DNA of 16,998 bases, from positions 1 to 16,998 of the forward strand of contig URUQ01000013.1 of the NCBI GenBank assembly GCA_900551145.1, in the 5' to 3' direction. The position numbers were made by a program, and so were the translations under genes. This document shows, in pieces, positions 16,966-16,998 of the stretch (the first letter of the stretch is position 1; every line of letters begins with the position of its first letter). The notes under the pieces were generated by a model. It had not been told where the DNA came from. It did not search any database and saw only the letters and a program-made list of their open reading frames with translations. This DNA comes from an uncultured Eubacteriales bacterium. GTDB lineage: Bacteria; Bacillota; Clostridia; Christensenellales; CAG-917.

Positions 16966-16985
16966 GCACTCGCGCTTGCGTGTGC
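16966..16985 (-). other. hairpin in the pheS leader (possible attenuator end)
   Basis: GCAC and CGC (16966-16969, 16971-16973) pair with GCG and GTGC (16978-16980, 16982-16985) across a four-base loop. One mismatch interrupts the 7-bp stem. On the minus-strand RNA it is followed by AGG and then four U residues, just before the ribosome binding site. This could be the terminator half of an amino-acid-responsive leader such as a T-box, which often precedes pheST in Bacillota. The rest lies outside the window, and no T-box sequence is visible. Confidence 0.3.
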
Positions 16986-16998
16986 GTGTGATAACTTA

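Noticed and set aside
1..16998. Mobile elements, CRISPR arrays, tRNA genes or a new multi-gene system
   Set aside because: All gaps are about 104 bases or less, nearly all sequence is explained by housekeeping genes, and no transposase, integrase, regular repeat array or tRNA-like fold is visible.

Overview
The window is a densely packed piece of bacterial chromosome. It holds ten protein genes, nine on the minus strand and one on the plus strand. The longest gap between genes is about 104 bases. I see no tRNA, rRNA, CRISPR array, insertion sequence or phage gene. The gene content points to the Bacillota, most likely a clostridial lineage: MutS with MutL carrying an endonuclease motif, a separate MutS2, a short ThiI without a rhodanese domain beside its own cysteine desulfurase, strong AGGAGG-type ribosome binding sites, and G+C of roughly 40-45% by eye. 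I cannot name genus or family.

Reading the minus strand from the right-hand end, the first group is pheS - pheT - mutS2 - a small two-helix membrane protein of unknown function - a NifS/IscS-type cysteine desulfurase - thiI (about 16944 down to 8477). Gaps are 37 bases or less, so this could be one operon entering from beyond the window or two overlapping units. PheST charges tRNA-Phe. The desulfurase hands sulfur to ThiI for 4-thiouridine at tRNA position 8. MutS2 here stops straight after its KOW-like region and has no Smr domain.

A class A penicillin-binding protein (6074-8473) is the only plus-strand gene. It converges on thiI with 3 bases between the stop codons and ends in a strongly acidic Asp/Asn tail. 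Between it and miaB lies a 104-base divergent region with a convincing minus-strand promoter and two overlapping hairpins.

That promoter should drive the second minus-strand group, miaB - mutS - mutL (5969 down to 9), with gaps of 3 and 30 bases. MiaB makes the 2-methylthio group of ms2i6A37 in tRNA. MutS and MutL are the core of methyl-independent mismatch repair; MutS has a beta-clamp motif and MutL a metal-dependent nicking site.

The window is mostly ordinary housekeeping DNA, and I do not see a new multi-gene system in it. The items most worth a second look are the Smr-less MutS2 with its overlapping unknown membrane-protein gene, the repeat-built acidic tail of the penicillin-binding protein, the divergent control region, a hairpin in front of pheS, and a marked excess of the palindrome GATATC.
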